Source: Roseomonas mucosa (GTDB lineage: Bacteria; Pseudomonadota; Alphaproteobacteria; Acetobacterales; Acetobacteraceae). Taken from it: 42,722 bases of DNA. This document shows positions 1 to 9,511 of the stretch, piece by piece (position 1 is the first letter of the stretch; the number at the start of each line of letters is the position of its first letter). The stretch is from contig CAMDWG010000010.1 in assembly GCA_945878375.1 (NCBI GenBank), positions 86,646 to 129,367 on the forward strand, written 5' to 3'. Position numbers and translations under genes: made by a program. The notes beneath the pieces were generated by a model. It was given only the letters and a program-made list of their open reading frames with translations, was not told the DNA's origin and searched no databases.

Positions 1-1528
<1,528 letters not shown>

Positions 1529-1615
1529 GCGTGTGCTTCCCCACCTGGACGACCGGGCCTCTGGGATGGGCCCTGTCCTTTTGTCTGCCCTTTGGAAGCA
1601 TGCGGCCTTGATACG

Positions 1616-1767
1616 CGTCAACCGCAACCAAGCGGCGAGTGGGGCGCGGTGGTCGGGGGGGCGTGGGGCCTATGACGGGCGTGAGGTCGCCGCGAGGTAT
1701 CTTCGCGGCGATGGAGGCGCGGCGGGGGCGATGGCGGCGGAACCGAGGCGCTGCCCCATCGGCTCTG
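1616..1767. other. Intergenic spacer upstream of acsA with a small hairpin
   Basis: The 239 bp between acsA and the methyltransferase gene hold no credible ORF. A perfect 8-bp stem (1688-1695 with 1703-1710, 7-nt loop) lies about 60 bp past the methyltransferase stop and may help end its transcript, though there is no T tract. On the minus strand TTGACG at 1616-1621 resembles a -35 box for acsA, but I see no convincing -10 at the right distance. Confidence 0.3.
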
Positions 1768-2547
1768 CTATTTGATGATCAGCCCCTGGCTGGTCGGCAA
1801 CTCGATCACGTCGTAGCCGCGCGCGGCGAACCAGGCGCGTTCCGCGTCGCGCTGCTCCCGATAGCCATGGTAGCCGTAGTCATCCAGCACGACCGCCCCG
1901 CCCGGGGAGACGCGATCGAACAGCGCCTCCAGCGCGCCGATCTCGGCGGGGGCGTTGTTCATGTCGATGTGCAGGAAGGCGATGCGATCCGGCGACTGTC
2001 CTTCCAGCACCTCCGGGACCGAGCCCTTCAGCACGCGGACGCCCGGCAGGTCGGCGAAGCGGGCCTTGGTGGTCTCGTAAAGGTCGGGGCCGAGCTGCGG
2101 CAGGCGGGCATGCATGCCGCCTTCGGGGAACTCGAACAGGTCGTAGAGCCAGTAGCCGCGCCCGGTCGCGCCGATATCGAGCGTGTCCGCCACGATCCGC
2201 GCGGAGGTTCCGCGATAGCAGCCACATTCGACGAAGTCGCCCTCGCGCCGCAGCCCGTTGCGCGCGGCCCAGACCAACACGGCGGTCCGCCAGATGATGG
2301 TGCGCTCGATCGGTTGCTCGGCATGGCGCGCAACGGCGGCCATGAACCGCTCGTCATCCAGGAAGGAGAGGTTGCGGCTGAAGACGAACAGGTTGTCGCC
2401 AGCGAAGCTGCCGCGCTGCCAGTTCGGTCCGAAGGCCGAGATGATCTGGCGGAGACCGGCGCCCAGCGCCGCCCCGTCCCGCACGCCGAAGAAGACGCTG
2501 GCGAACCAGCTTGGCCAGCCTTCGCCGTTGCGCCGCAGCTCCTTCAC
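1768..2547 (-). CDS. TylF/MycF-type class I SAM-dependent methyltransferase
   Basis: This 259-residue protein resembles the TylF/macrocin O-methyltransferase family. A glycine-rich SAM-binding motif (FVECGCYRGTSA) sits near residue 108. A later block around HIDMNN and GGAVVLDDYGYHGY carries the acidic residues that in TylF-type enzymes bind the metal and substrate hydroxyl. The substrate is unknown; members methylate sugars and small hydroxylated metabolites. The GTG start lies 9 nt after the stop of the Rieske gene with an AGGGCGG-like ribosome site, so it is probably the last gene of the minus-strand group starting at 3637. The first 40 residues are less family-like, so an internal start is possible. 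Confidence 0.75.
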   Translation of the reverse strand: MKELRRNGEGWPSWFASVFFGVRDGAALGAGLRQIISAFGPNWQRGSFAGDNLFVFSRNLSFLDDERFMAAVARHAEQPIERTIIWRTAVLVWAARNGLRREGDFVECGCYRGTSARIVADTLDIGATGRGYWLYDLFEFPEGGMHARLPQLGPDLYETTKARFADLPGVRVLKGSVPEVLEGQSPDRIAFLHIDMNNAPAEIGALEALFDRVSPGGAVVLDDYGYHGYREQRDAERAWFAARGYDVIELPTSQGLIIK

Positions 2548-2556
2548 CGTGCCGCC

Positions 2557-2919
2557 CTACGCCCCCGCATCCGCCGGGACCAGCACGCGGCCTTCCGCAT
2601 CGATCCGCACCGACACCGCCTCCAGGCTCTCGCCATAGCAGGGGCCGGAGATGCATTCGCCATCCTCGATGCGAAAGCGCGCCCCATGGGCGGAACAGAC
2701 GATCACCGTCTTCTTCGCATCCAGGAACCGGTCCGGCGCGGGGTCCAGCGGCAGGCCGATATGCGGGCAGGAATTCACATAGACCCGCACCGCCGTGCCC
2801 TGGCGGATCGCGAACAGCCCGGTGAAGCCGCCCGGCGCCGGCGGGAAGCCGCGGCTTTCCCCCTCCGGCAGGTCGGACAGGTGGCAGAGCAGGCGTTCGT
2901 TGGCCGTGATCCCGCTCAC
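2557..2919 (-). CDS. Small Rieske [2Fe-2S] protein
   Basis: The predicted 120-residue soluble protein is little more than one Rieske domain. Ligand pairs C51-P-H53 and C75-S-A-H78 bind a [2Fe-2S] cluster with two Cys and two His, as in dioxygenase ferredoxins and NirD-type subunits. There is no signal peptide or membrane segment, so it should be cytoplasmic. I chose the GTG at 2917-2919 because it overlaps the TGA of the EVE gene (GTGA), implying translational coupling; a longer frame running back to 3096 would lie over the EVE gene. No oxygenase or reductase is adjacent, so its redox partner is unknown. Confidence 0.8.
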   Translation of the reverse strand: MSGITANERLLCHLSDLPEGESRGFPPAPGGFTGLFAIRQGTAVRVYVNSCPHIGLPLDPAPDRFLDAKKTVIVCSAHGARFRIEDGECISGPCYGESLEAVSVRIDAEGRVLVPADAGA

Positions 2920-3344
2920 CCTTGCCACCCACCCATCCGGCACAGCATGGCCCAATGCGCCGGCGAAATCGGCATGACGGACAGCCGGGATTGCCGCACC
3001 AGCGCCAGTTCGGCCAGCGCCGGCTCGGCCTTGATGGCGGCCAGCGTCACGGGCCGGGGCATCGGCCCCACCGCCTTCATGTCCACGCAGACCCACTCAC
3101 CCTTCGGATCGTCGGGGCCGACGGTCGGGTCGGGATAGGCTTCGCGCGCCACCTCGACCACGCCGACGATCTCCTTGCCGATATTCGAATGGTAGAAGAA
3201 GGCGAGGTCGCCGACCTTCATGGCCTTGAGGTTGGCCTTGGCCATGTGGTTGCGGACGCCGGTCCAGGGCTCGACCCCATTGGCGACCTGCTGGTCCCAG
3301 GAAAAGGCGTCGGGCTCCGACTTCACCAGCCAATGGGACGGCAT
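2916..3344 (-). CDS. EVE domain protein (PUA-like fold)
   Basis: The 142-residue protein matches the EVE/Thyn1 family: MPSHWLVKSEPDAFSW at the N-terminus, WTGVRNHMAKANLKAMKVGD, and FYHSNIGKEIVGVVEV. The family has a PUA-like fold and is thought to recognise modified bases in RNA or DNA. In bacteria, single-domain members are common housekeeping genes of uncertain role. The start lies 2 bp from the stop of the YCII gene, and its own stop overlaps the Rieske start. Its length is normal for the family. I see no restriction or helicase partner nearby that would suggest a defence role. Confidence 0.9.
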   Translation of the reverse strand: MPSHWLVKSEPDAFSWDQQVANGVEPWTGVRNHMAKANLKAMKVGDLAFFYHSNIGKEIVGVVEVAREAYPDPTVGPDDPKGEWVCVDMKAVGPMPRPVTLAAIKAEPALAELALVRQSRLSVMPISPAHWAMLCRMGGWQG

Positions 3345-3346
3345 GG

Positions 3347-3637
3347 TCAGACCGCCGCCCCATCCTTGAACACGGTGCGGAAGGGGCGGATGGCGACGCT
3401 TTCGAACAGCCCGGCCTTGGCATAGGGGTCGGCGGCGGCGAAGGCCTCGGCCTCGGCGCGGTCGGCGGCCTCGACCACCAGCAGGCTGCCGCAGGGATTG
3501 CCGGCCGCATCGAGCACCGGGCCGCCCAGCACGATACGGTCGGCCTCAGCCTTCAGATGCTCGATATGCGCCGGGCGCGTGGCGAGGCGGAGTTCCAGCG
3601 ATGCAGGCTTGTCCGTGCAGGCGATGGTGAACAACAT
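3347..3637 (-). CDS. YCII-related domain protein
   Basis: This 96-residue protein has the small ferredoxin-like alpha/beta fold of YciI proteins: MLFTIACTDKP at the start, then RPAHIEHL with a conserved His, GGPVLDAAGNPCGSLLV, and ADPYAKAGLFESVAIRPF at the end. YCII proteins are small dimers; some act as hydrolases or dehydrochlorinases, but most have no assigned role. It is probably the first gene of the minus-strand group 3637-1768, with the EVE gene 2 bp downstream. The intergenic region to ccmC (about 124 bp) must hold divergent promoters. Confidence 0.88.
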   Translation of the reverse strand: MLFTIACTDKPASLELRLATRPAHIEHLKAEADRIVLGGPVLDAAGNPCGSLLVVEAADRAEAEAFAAADPYAKAGLFESVAIRPFRTVFKDGAAV

Positions 3638-3761
3638 TCTTGCCCGATCTCCCTGGCTTTCAGCCGTGGCGGCGGCCCCGGCGACGTTATTGCGGATCAG
3701 GCACCTAACCCGTGCAAGCTCCGGCTTCAATCCGGCGCAAGTCCGCCCTAGGTTATGCGCC

Positions 3762-4577
3762 GTGGAAGCAAGCTCGCCAGCGCCGACCCGGTCAACCGGG
3801 CCGCAGCAGATCCGTGCACCCGCCCCCCAGGGGGGGCGGTCCCTGCACCGTTTCGCCAATCCCGGCCGGTTCCTGCGGATGACCGATCCGTGGATGCCCT
3901 GGCTCTGGGCGCTCGCGCTGGGCGTCATGGGCGCGGGGGCGGTCTGGGCGCTGGTCCTTTCGCCGACCGACTGGCAGCAGGGCGAGACGGTCCGGATCAT
4001 GTATGTCCATGTACCGATGGCCTGGCTGGCGATGGGCGGCTACACGGGGCTCGCGATCCTCTCGATCATGTCGCTGATCTGGCGGCATCCGCTGGCCGAC
4101 CTGACGGCGCGGGAATTGTCGCCGGTCGGCGCGGCGGTGACCGCGCTCTGCCTCGCCACCGGCAGCCTCTGGGGCAAGCCGATGTGGGGAACCTGGTGGG
4201 TCTGGGATGCGCGGCTGACCAGCGTGCTGGTGCTGTTCTTCCTGTGGCTCGGCCATGCCGCGCTGGTGCGCGCCTTCGACGAGGCGGAGCGCGGCGCGCG
4301 GGCGGGCGCGATCCTGGCGCTGGTGGGCGTGGTGAACATCCCCATCGTGAAATTCTCGGTCGATTGGTGGAACACGCTGCACCAGCCGGCCTCCGTCACG
4401 CGGATCAACGCGCCGGGGATGCATGTGGACATGCTCTACCCGCTGCTGACCTGCGCGCTGGGCTTCTCGCTGCTGTTCGCCGTGGTCGTGCTGGCGCGCA
4501 CCCGCGCCGCGGTGATGGAACGGCGCGTCCGCGCGCTTGAGACGGCCCGCGCCCGCCGGCTGGACGCCACGTCATGA
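3762..4577 (+). CDS. ccmC: Cytochrome c biogenesis heme exporter subunit CcmC
   Basis: CcmC is the inner-membrane protein that loads heme onto CcmE in System I cytochrome c maturation. The tryptophan-rich WGTWWVWDARLTS loop, the heme-ligand histidine in YVHVPMAWLAM and six hydrophobic helices are present. The start is uncertain. An ATG at 3879 gives 232 residues, but homology to the CcmC N-terminus (LHRFANPGRFLRM before the first helix) extends upstream of it. The GTG at 3762 (271 residues) contains that segment; a CTG at 3843 after a G-rich stretch is a third option. The gene ends in an ATGA overlap with ccmD. CcmA and CcmB are not encoded nearby. Confidence 0.92.
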   Translation: MEASSPAPTRSTGPQQIRAPAPQGGRSLHRFANPGRFLRMTDPWMPWLWALALGVMGAGAVWALVLSPTDWQQGETVRIMYVHVPMAWLAMGGYTGLAILSIMSLIWRHPLADLTARELSPVGAAVTALCLATGSLWGKPMWGTWWVWDARLTSVLVLFFLWLGHAALVRAFDEAERGARAGAILALVGVVNIPIVKFSVDWWNTLHQPASVTRINAPGMHVDMLYPLLTCALGFSLLFAVVVLARTRAAVMERRVRALETARARRLDATS

Positions 4578-4720
4578 CGACGCATTGGCTGCATGTGACC
4601 CTGTCCTGGGGCCTGACGGCCGGCGCCTTCGCCGCGCTGGCGCTCGGGGCCTTCCTGCGCCACCGCGCCGCCGCCACGCGGCTGCGCCAACTCGATCCGC
4701 GAGGGGAGAGGGAAGCGTGA
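4574..4720 (+). CDS. ccmD: Heme exporter small subunit CcmD
   Basis: A 48-residue protein with one hydrophobic segment (about residues 10-28, LSWGLTAGAFAALALGAFL) followed by a basic tail (RHRAAATRLRQ) fits CcmD. This small membrane protein helps release holo-CcmE from the CcmABC complex. Its ATG overlaps the ccmC stop (ATGA), and the position between ccmC and ccmE is the classical one. The last residues (RGEREA) and the stop codon lie at the beginning of a 128-bp tandem duplication, so its C-terminal end may have been altered by that element. Confidence 0.85.
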   Translation: MTTHWLHVTLSWGLTAGAFAALALGAFLRHRAAATRLRQLDPRGEREA

Positions 4721-4954
4721 GCAGGACAGACCCAAGGGCCGCAAAGCGGCCCCGCGCGCAGACCGACAGCATGGACCGGAACGCCAGCGCGTCGGCGCGC
4801 AAGCCAAGGCTGCGGAGCAGCCGCCCACGCGGGGAGCGCGAAGCGTGAGCAGGACAGACCCACGGGCCGCAAAGCGGCCCCGCGCGCAGACCGACAGCAT
4901 GGACCGGAACGCCAGCGCGTCGGCGCGCAAGCCAAGGCTGCGGAGCAGCCGCCC
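4699..4954. repeat. Two-copy 128-bp tandem repeat between ccmD and ccmE
   Basis: The segment 4712-4826 recurs at 4840-4954 with a single difference (A at 4735, C at 4863). The 13 bp before each copy (4699-4711 and 4827-4839) are also related, so the full period is 128 bp. Each copy carries a hairpin with 7-bp arms and an AAA loop (4736-4752 and 4864-4880) and a second one of form GGCTGC-GGA-GCAGCC. There is no transposase and no terminal inverted repeat. 128 is not a multiple of 3, so open frames through it shift between copies. It is the only sizeable gap in the ccm operon. Confidence 0.9.
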
Positions 4955-4975
4955 GGCGCCTGAGGGCATAAGAAC

Positions 4976-5506
4976 ATGACATCGCGCAAGCGTCGCCGGA
5001 TGTGGATTCTGCTGTTGTGCGCCATCGGGCTCGGCAGCGCGACGGCGCTGACGCTGACGGCCTTCCAGGACAACCTGGTCTTCTTCCGCTCGCCATCCGA
5101 CATCATCGCCGAGCGCCCCGGGCCCGAACGCGCCTTCCGCCTGGGGGGCCTCGTGGAAGCCGGCAGCGTGGAACGCGAGCCCGCCATCGCCGGCCAGCGC
5201 CCGACGGTGCGGTTCCGCGTGACGGACGGCGCCAACACGATCTCCGTCGTCTACCAGGGCGTGCTGCCCGACCTGTTCCGTGAAGGCCAGGGCGTGGTCA
5301 CCATGGGCCGGCTGGCCGCCGATGGCGTCTTCCGCGCCGCCGAGGTGCTGGCCCGCCACGACGAAACCTACATGCCGCCGGAGGTCGCCGACGCGCTGAA
5401 ACGCGCCGGCCACTGGCAACCCGAACAGGGGGCGCCGCCGCCGGCCGCCACCTGGAACACACTCGATCCCGCGCGCGCTTCGCCGCAGGGGAGGCCCGGG
5501 ACATGA
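4976..5506 (+). CDS. ccmE: Periplasmic heme chaperone CcmE
   Basis: CcmE binds heme covalently in the periplasm and delivers it to the CcmFH lyase. The 176-residue protein has an N-terminal basic stretch and membrane anchor (about residues 9-30), then an OB-fold domain. The heme-attachment histidine is H128 in the motif HDETYMPPE, with Y132 as the conserved axial tyrosine. The start at 4976 follows a GAGGG ribosome site just downstream of the tandem repeat. The stop overlaps the ccmF start (ATGA). The disordered, proline-rich C-terminal tail is normal for the family. Confidence 0.95.
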   Translation: MTSRKRRRMWILLLCAIGLGSATALTLTAFQDNLVFFRSPSDIIAERPGPERAFRLGGLVEAGSVEREPAIAGQRPTVRFRVTDGANTISVVYQGVLPDLFREGQGVVTMGRLAADGVFRAAEVLARHDETYMPPEVADALKRAGHWQPEQGAPPPAATWNTLDPARASPQGRPGT

Positions 5507-7503
5507 TCGCCGAACTCGGCCATTTCGCGCTGGTGCTGGCGCTGATCCTCGCCTTCGCGCAGACCGCCCTGCCCCTGCTGGGCGCGCAAGGGCGCGACGC
5601 GCGGCTGATGGCCAGCGGGTCGCCGCTGGCGATCGGGCAGACGCTGGCGATCGCGGCCAGCTTCGGCTGCCTGATGTACGCCTATGTCATCAACGACACG
5701 ACGGTGCTGAACGTCGTGCAGAACAGCCATTCCCTGAAGCCGCTGCTCTACAAGATCACCGGCACCTGGGGGAACCACGAGGGCTCGCTGATCCTCTGGG
5801 TGCTGATCCTGGCGATGTGCGGCCTGGCGGTGGCGGCCTTCGGGCGCGACCTGCCATCCCCGCTGAAGGCGCGCGTGATCGGCGTGCTGGGCGCGGTCAG
5901 CGTCGGCTTCCTGCTGTTCATCCTGCTGACGTCCAACCCGTTCGAGCGGATGTGGCCGCCGGCGCCGGATGGCCAGGGGCTGAACCCGATCCTGCAGGAT
6001 ATCGGCCTCGCGATGCATCCGCCGCTGCTGTACGTGGGCTATGTCGGCTATGCGGTGACCTTCGCCTTCGCCATCGCGGCGCTGATCGAAGGCCGCGTGG
6101 ACGCCGCCTGGGGGCGCTGGGTGCGGCCCTGGTCGCTGGCGGCCTGGGCGTTCCTGACGCTCGGCATCGCGCTGGGGTCGTGGTGGGCCTATTACGAGCT
6201 GGGCTGGGGCGGCTACTGGTTCTGGGACCCGGTCGAGAACGCGTCGCTGCTGCCCTGGCTGATCGGCACCGCGCTGCTGCACAGCGCCATCGTGGTCGAG
6301 AAGCGCGATGCGCTGAAGACCTGGACCGTGCTGCTGGCGATCATCGCCTTCGGCATGTCGCTGCTGGGCACCTTCCTGGTGCGGTCTGGCGTGCTGAACA
6401 GCGTGCATTCCTTCGCCAACGACCCCGAGCGCGGTCTGTTCATCCTGGGCCTGCTGATGTTCTACATGGCCGGCGCCTTCCTGCTGTTCGCCTGGCGCGC
6501 GCAGGTGATGGTGCCGACGGGCATCTTCGCGCCGATCTCGCGCGAAGGCGCGATCGTGCTCAACAACCTGCTGGTCTGCTCGATCACCGCGGTGGTCTTC
6601 GTCGGAACGCTGTGGCCGATGTTCGCCGATGCGCTGTTCAGCGCGAAGGTCTCGGTAGGGCCGCCCTTCTTCAACATGGCCTCCTTCCCGCTGGTCGTGC
6701 CGCTGCTGCTGGCGATGGCGGCCGGGCCGCTGATGCCGTGGAAGCGCGCGCAGCTGTGGCCGGTGCTCCAGCGGCTGTGGTGGGCCTGCCTTCTCGCGCT
6801 TGGCATGTTCTTCGTGGCGATGCTGCTGACGGGGCACAACGTGCTGCCCGCCATCGGCTTCGCCTTCGCGGCCTGGACGTTCGGCGCGGCGGTCACCGAC
6901 ATCGCGGACCGCATCGCCTTGTTTAAGCGCGCCTCCGGCGCGACGCTGTTCCGCACGCGCATGGGCAATGCCTGGGCGCGGGCGAAGGGCCTGCCGCGCG
7001 CGGTGTGGGGCGCGGCCATCGCGCATGCCGGCATCGGCATCGTCGCCGCCGGCGTGGCGGGGATGGGGCTGGCGCAGGAACGCCTGATCGCAATGGCACC
7101 GGGCGACACCACCCAGATGGCGGGCTACACGTGGCGGCTGGACGGCGTGCGTGACCACCAGGGCCCGAACTACACCGCGCGCAAGGCGACCATCACCGTG
7201 CTGCGCGATGGCGAAGTGCTGCATGTGATGGAGCCGTCGCGCCGTTGGTTCCCGATCGGCCGCATGCACACGACAGAGGTCTCGATCCGCACCAACCTGC
7301 TCTACGACCTCTACGCGGTGATCGGGGAGGAGGATGCCGCGACCGGCAAGGCGGTGATCCGCATCCACTTCAACCTGCTCGCGCCCTGGCTCTGGATCGG
7401 GGCCGCGATCATGGCGCTGGGCGCCGGGCTGTCGCTGGCGGATCGGCGCGTGCGGGTCTCGGCGCCCGCCCGCAAGGCCGCGATCCGGGGTGCGCCGGCA
7501 TGA
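5503..7503 (+). CDS. ccmF: Cytochrome c heme lyase subunit CcmF
   Basis: CcmF is the large integral membrane protein that, with CcmH and CcmI, reduces CcmE heme and attaches it to apocytochromes. The 666-residue length and many transmembrane helices are as expected. The WGNHEGS motif at about residue 89 and the WWD-type loop [18 protein letters not shown] (about 235-252) are visible. H172 (in MHPPLLY) and H260 flank that loop as candidate heme ligands. It overlaps ccmE and ccmG by 4 bp at each end. Confidence 0.97.
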   Translation: MIAELGHFALVLALILAFAQTALPLLGAQGRDARLMASGSPLAIGQTLAIAASFGCLMYAYVINDTTVLNVVQNSHSLKPLLYKITGTWGNHEGSLILWVLILAMCGLAVAAFGRDLPSPLKARVIGVLGAVSVGFLLFILLTSNPFERMWPPAPDGQGLNPILQDIGLAMHPPLLYVGYVGYAVTFAFAIAALIEGRVDAAWGRWVRPWSLAAWAFLTLGIALGSWWAYYELGWGGYWFWDPVENASLLPWLIGTALLHSAIVVEKRDALKTWTVLLAIIAFGMSLLGTFLVRSGVLNSVHSFANDPERGLFILGLLMFYMAGAFLLFAWRAQVMVPTGIFAPISREGAIVLNNLLVCSITAVVFVGTLWPMFADALFSAKVSVGPPFFNMASFPLVVPLLLAMAAGPLMPWKRAQLWPVLQRLWWACLLALGMFFVAMLLTGHNVLPAIGFAFAAWTFGAAVTDIADRIALFKRASGATLFRTRMGNAWARAKGLPRAVWGAAIAHAGIGIVAAGVAGMGLAQERLIAMAPGDTTQMAGYTWRLDGVRDHQGPNYTARKATITVLRDGEVLHVMEPSRRWFPIGRMHTTEVSIRTNLLYDLYAVIGEEDAATGKAVIRIHFNLLAPWLWIGAAIMALGAGLSLADRRVRVSAPARKAAIRGAPA

Positions 7504-8066
7504 CGCCGACGACCCGCCGCGCGCTGCTGCTCGCGCCCTTCGCCGCCGCGGCGGCGGGCGGCGTCGCCTTCTACGGCATGCTGCAAGGCATGCAGAGCGG
7601 CAGCTACAACCCGCGCGGCGTGCCATCCGCCCTGATCGGCCGCGCGCCGCCCGACTTCACCCTGCCCACGCTGGATGGCACGGATACGCCCGCCCTGGCC
7701 TCGGCCGATCTGCGCGCCCTGACCGGGCCGGTACTGGTGAATTTCTGGGCCAGCTGGTGCGTGCCCTGCATCATCGAGCACCCGCAGCTGATGCGCCTGC
7801 ATCGCGAAGGCGTGCCCGTCTTCGGCATCGCCTACAAGGACAAGCCGGAGGACAGCCTCCGCTTCCTGCGCCAGCACGGCAACCCGTTCCGGCGCCTGTC
7901 GCGCGACGAACCGGGGCGGGTCGCCATCGACTGGGGTGTCTTCGGCGTGCCGGAGACCTACCTGATCGATCATCAGGGCATCATCCGCTGGCGCTATGCG
8001 GGCCCGATCACCGCTGATGTGCTGGAGCAAGACATCCGGCCGCTGCTGCGGCGGTACGCAGCATGA
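7500..8066 (+). CDS. ccmG: Periplasmic thioredoxin-like CcmG/DsbE
   Basis: CcmG is a membrane-anchored thiol-disulfide oxidoreductase that keeps apocytochrome c cysteines reduced for heme attachment. The 188-residue protein has an N-terminal hydrophobic anchor (about residues 8-27) and a thioredoxin fold with active site W86-C87-V-P-C90. The family-typical cis-proline stretch GVPETYLIDHQGIIR is also present. It starts in an ATGA overlap with ccmF and ends in another with ccmH. Confidence 0.95.
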   Translation: MTPTTRRALLLAPFAAAAAGGVAFYGMLQGMQSGSYNPRGVPSALIGRAPPDFTLPTLDGTDTPALASADLRALTGPVLVNFWASWCVPCIIEHPQLMRLHREGVPVFGIAYKDKPEDSLRFLRQHGNPFRRLSRDEPGRVAIDWGVFGVPETYLIDHQGIIRWRYAGPITADVLEQDIRPLLRRYAA

Positions 8067-8620
8067 GCTATTTTTTCATGAGCCCTCAGACGCCGGGCGC
8101 GCGCTCAGCTTCTGTCGGGGGAATGCCACGCCTTTGGCGTCACGCGGGCCGCCTGGCTCTGCTGCTCGTGCTGCTGCTGCCGCTGCAGGCGCTGGCGGTC
8201 GGCAACCCCGCCGACATGCTGCCCGACCCGGTGCAGGAGGACCGCGCGCGCACCCTCGGCCGCGACATCCGCTGCATGGTCTGCCAGAACCAGTCGATCG
8301 AGGATAGCGAGGTCGGCCTGGCGCGGGACCTGCGGCTGATCGTGCGCGAACGCATCGCCGCCGGCGACACGGATGCCGAAGTCCGGGGCTTCCTGCATGC
8401 GCGCTATGGCGATTTCGTGCTGATGAAGCCCCCCTTCGCCTGGTCCACCGCGGTGCTCTGGGCGACGCCGCTGGTGGCGCTTGGGGCCGGGCTCGGGCTG
8501 ATCCTGGCGATGCGGCGGCGGATCGCCGCCGCCCCGGCAGCACCACCGCTGACGGATGAGGAGCGCAAGCGGCTGGCCGCGCTCGGCCTGCCGCCGGAAG
8601 AGGGCGGGACGCGGGCGTGA
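8063..8620 (+). CDS. ccmH: Cytochrome c maturation protein CcmH (CcmL)
   Basis: CcmH is a periplasm-facing thioredox protein that handles apocytochrome CxxCH motifs. The LRCxxCQNQS signature appears as R70-C71-M-V-C74-QNQS. A C-terminal membrane helix (about residues 128-146) follows the short domain, as in alphaproteobacterial CcmH lacking the TPR half, which is supplied separately by CcmI. The ATG at 8063 overlaps the ccmG stop, but gives an unusual 20-residue extension before MPRLWRHAG and the signal peptide. An ATG at 8123 is the alternative start and lies beside an AAA-loop-type hairpin. Confidence 0.93.
   Translation: MSYFFMSPQTPGARSASVGGMPRLWRHAGRLALLLVLLLPLQALAVGNPADMLPDPVQEDRARTLGRDIRCMVCQNQSIEDSEVGLARDLRLIVRERIAAGDTDAEVRGFLHARYGDFVLMKPPFAWSTAVLWATPLVALGAGLGLILAMRRRIAAAPAAPPLTDEERKRLAALGLPPEEGGTRA
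8128..8140. repeat. Small hairpin (ACGCC-TTT-GGCGT) inside the ccmH 5' end
   Basis: A perfect 5-bp stem with a TTT loop (AAA on the other strand) overlaps codons 2-6 counted from the alternative ccmH start at 8123. The complementary form is identical to the motif at 24327-24339 and matches the core of the array at 10463-10540. Confidence 0.5.
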
Positions 8621-9414
8621 TCATCTGGATTCTGGTGGGCGTGCTCACCCTGGTGGTGATGCTGCCGCTGGCCATCACGGTGCTGCGCCCGGCGCGCACG
8701 CGCGGCCGCGCGGAAGCCGACCTCGCGCTCTATCGCGCGCAGCTCGCGGAACTCGACCGTGAACGCGATGCGGGACGGCTGGATGCCGCGACGCATGCCG
8801 CGGCGACGCTGGAAGTGCAGCGCCGCATCCTGTCCGGCCCAAAGGAGGACGCGGTGCAGGCGGGCAAGCGCAGCGCCGCCTTCGTGGCCGCCGCGCTGTT
8901 CATCATCCCCGCCGCCTCGATCGGCCTGTATCTGACGCGCGGCATCCCGGAGATGCCAAGCGCGCCTCATGACCTCCGCCGCCAGCAGGCGGAGGCCGAG
9001 GACAGGCTGCTCGACACGCTGCGCGAACGCATCGCGCAGGTGGACCCGAACAGCGAGCCCGCCCGCCAGGGGCTGATGCTGCTCGGCAATGCCGAACGCA
9101 ATCGCGGGCGGCTGGAGGAGGCGGCGACCGCCTGGTCGCGTGCGCTCGAGATCCGCTTCGACCCGCAACTGGCCGGCGACCTGGCAGAATTGTACATCGA
9201 GACGCAGAACCACGCCCCCGCCGCTGTGCTGCTGGCCCGCGCGCTGGCCACCGCGCCGGGCGATCCGCGGCTGCGATTCCTGACCGGGCTTGCAGAAGCG
9301 CGCGCAGGGCGGCCAGCCAATGCGCGCAACGTCTGGCAGGCGCTGCTGGCCGACGCGCCGCGCGATGCGCCCTGGCGCGCGGTGGTGGAACGCCAGCTGC
9401 AATCCTTGCCTTGA
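8617..9414 (+). CDS. ccmI: Cytochrome c biogenesis protein CcmI
   Basis: CcmI is a two-helix membrane protein with a periplasmic TPR domain that captures apocytochrome c C-termini for the heme lyase. Here the N-terminal helix (residues 2-23), a cytoplasmic leucine/arginine-rich segment (ADLALYRAQLAELDRERDAGRL) and a second helix (about 90-107) precede TPR-like repeats. The GTG start overlaps the ccmH stop (GTGA). The 265-residue length is short for CcmI, with about two to three TPR units instead of a long C-terminal domain. It is the last gene of the operon. Confidence 0.92.
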   Translation: MIIWILVGVLTLVVMLPLAITVLRPARTRGRAEADLALYRAQLAELDRERDAGRLDAATHAAATLEVQRRILSGPKEDAVQAGKRSAAFVAAALFIIPAASIGLYLTRGIPEMPSAPHDLRRQQAEAEDRLLDTLRERIAQVDPNSEPARQGLMLLGNAERNRGRLEEAATAWSRALEIRFDPQLAGDLAELYIETQNHAPAAVLLARALATAPGDPRLRFLTGLAEARAGRPANARNVWQALLADAPRDAPWRAVVERQLQSLP

Positions 9415-9467
9415 TCGCACGATGCCCAGCCACGCGGCTGTGACGCGCTTCATGGCGAAGCCCTAAC

Positions 9468-9473
9468 TATATT
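9468..9473 (+). promoter_or_regulatory. Possible -10 element upstream of the PhyH gene
   Basis: TATATT lies 38 bp upstream of the ATG at 9512, in an otherwise GC-rich stretch. I cannot find a good -35 at 16-18 bp, so this is only a candidate; a clear GGGAGAGA ribosome site precedes the gene. Confidence 0.3.
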
Positions 9474-9511
9474 CCTCCCCGCCACGGAAAACTTCGGCCG
9501 GGAGAGAACCC

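Noticed and set aside
2916-3344. EVE domain as part of a modified-DNA restriction system
   Set aside because: It is a stand-alone Thyn1-type protein with no McrB, HNH or helicase neighbour.
4537-4848. 103-residue plus-strand frame across the end of ccmC, ccmD and the first repeat copy
   Set aside because: It overlaps two real genes in another frame, and the second half is made of the tandem repeat. It may be annotated as a hypothetical protein, but I see no support.
4699-4954. Insertion sequence
   Set aside because: The repeat has no transposase frame, terminal inverted repeats or target-site duplication that I can see; only a short repeat element fits.
5368-7626. 752-residue minus-strand frame opposite ccmF
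   Set aside because: Composition (HRQ/DG/RR runs) is typical of a shadow of a membrane protein gene, and ccmF is unambiguous.
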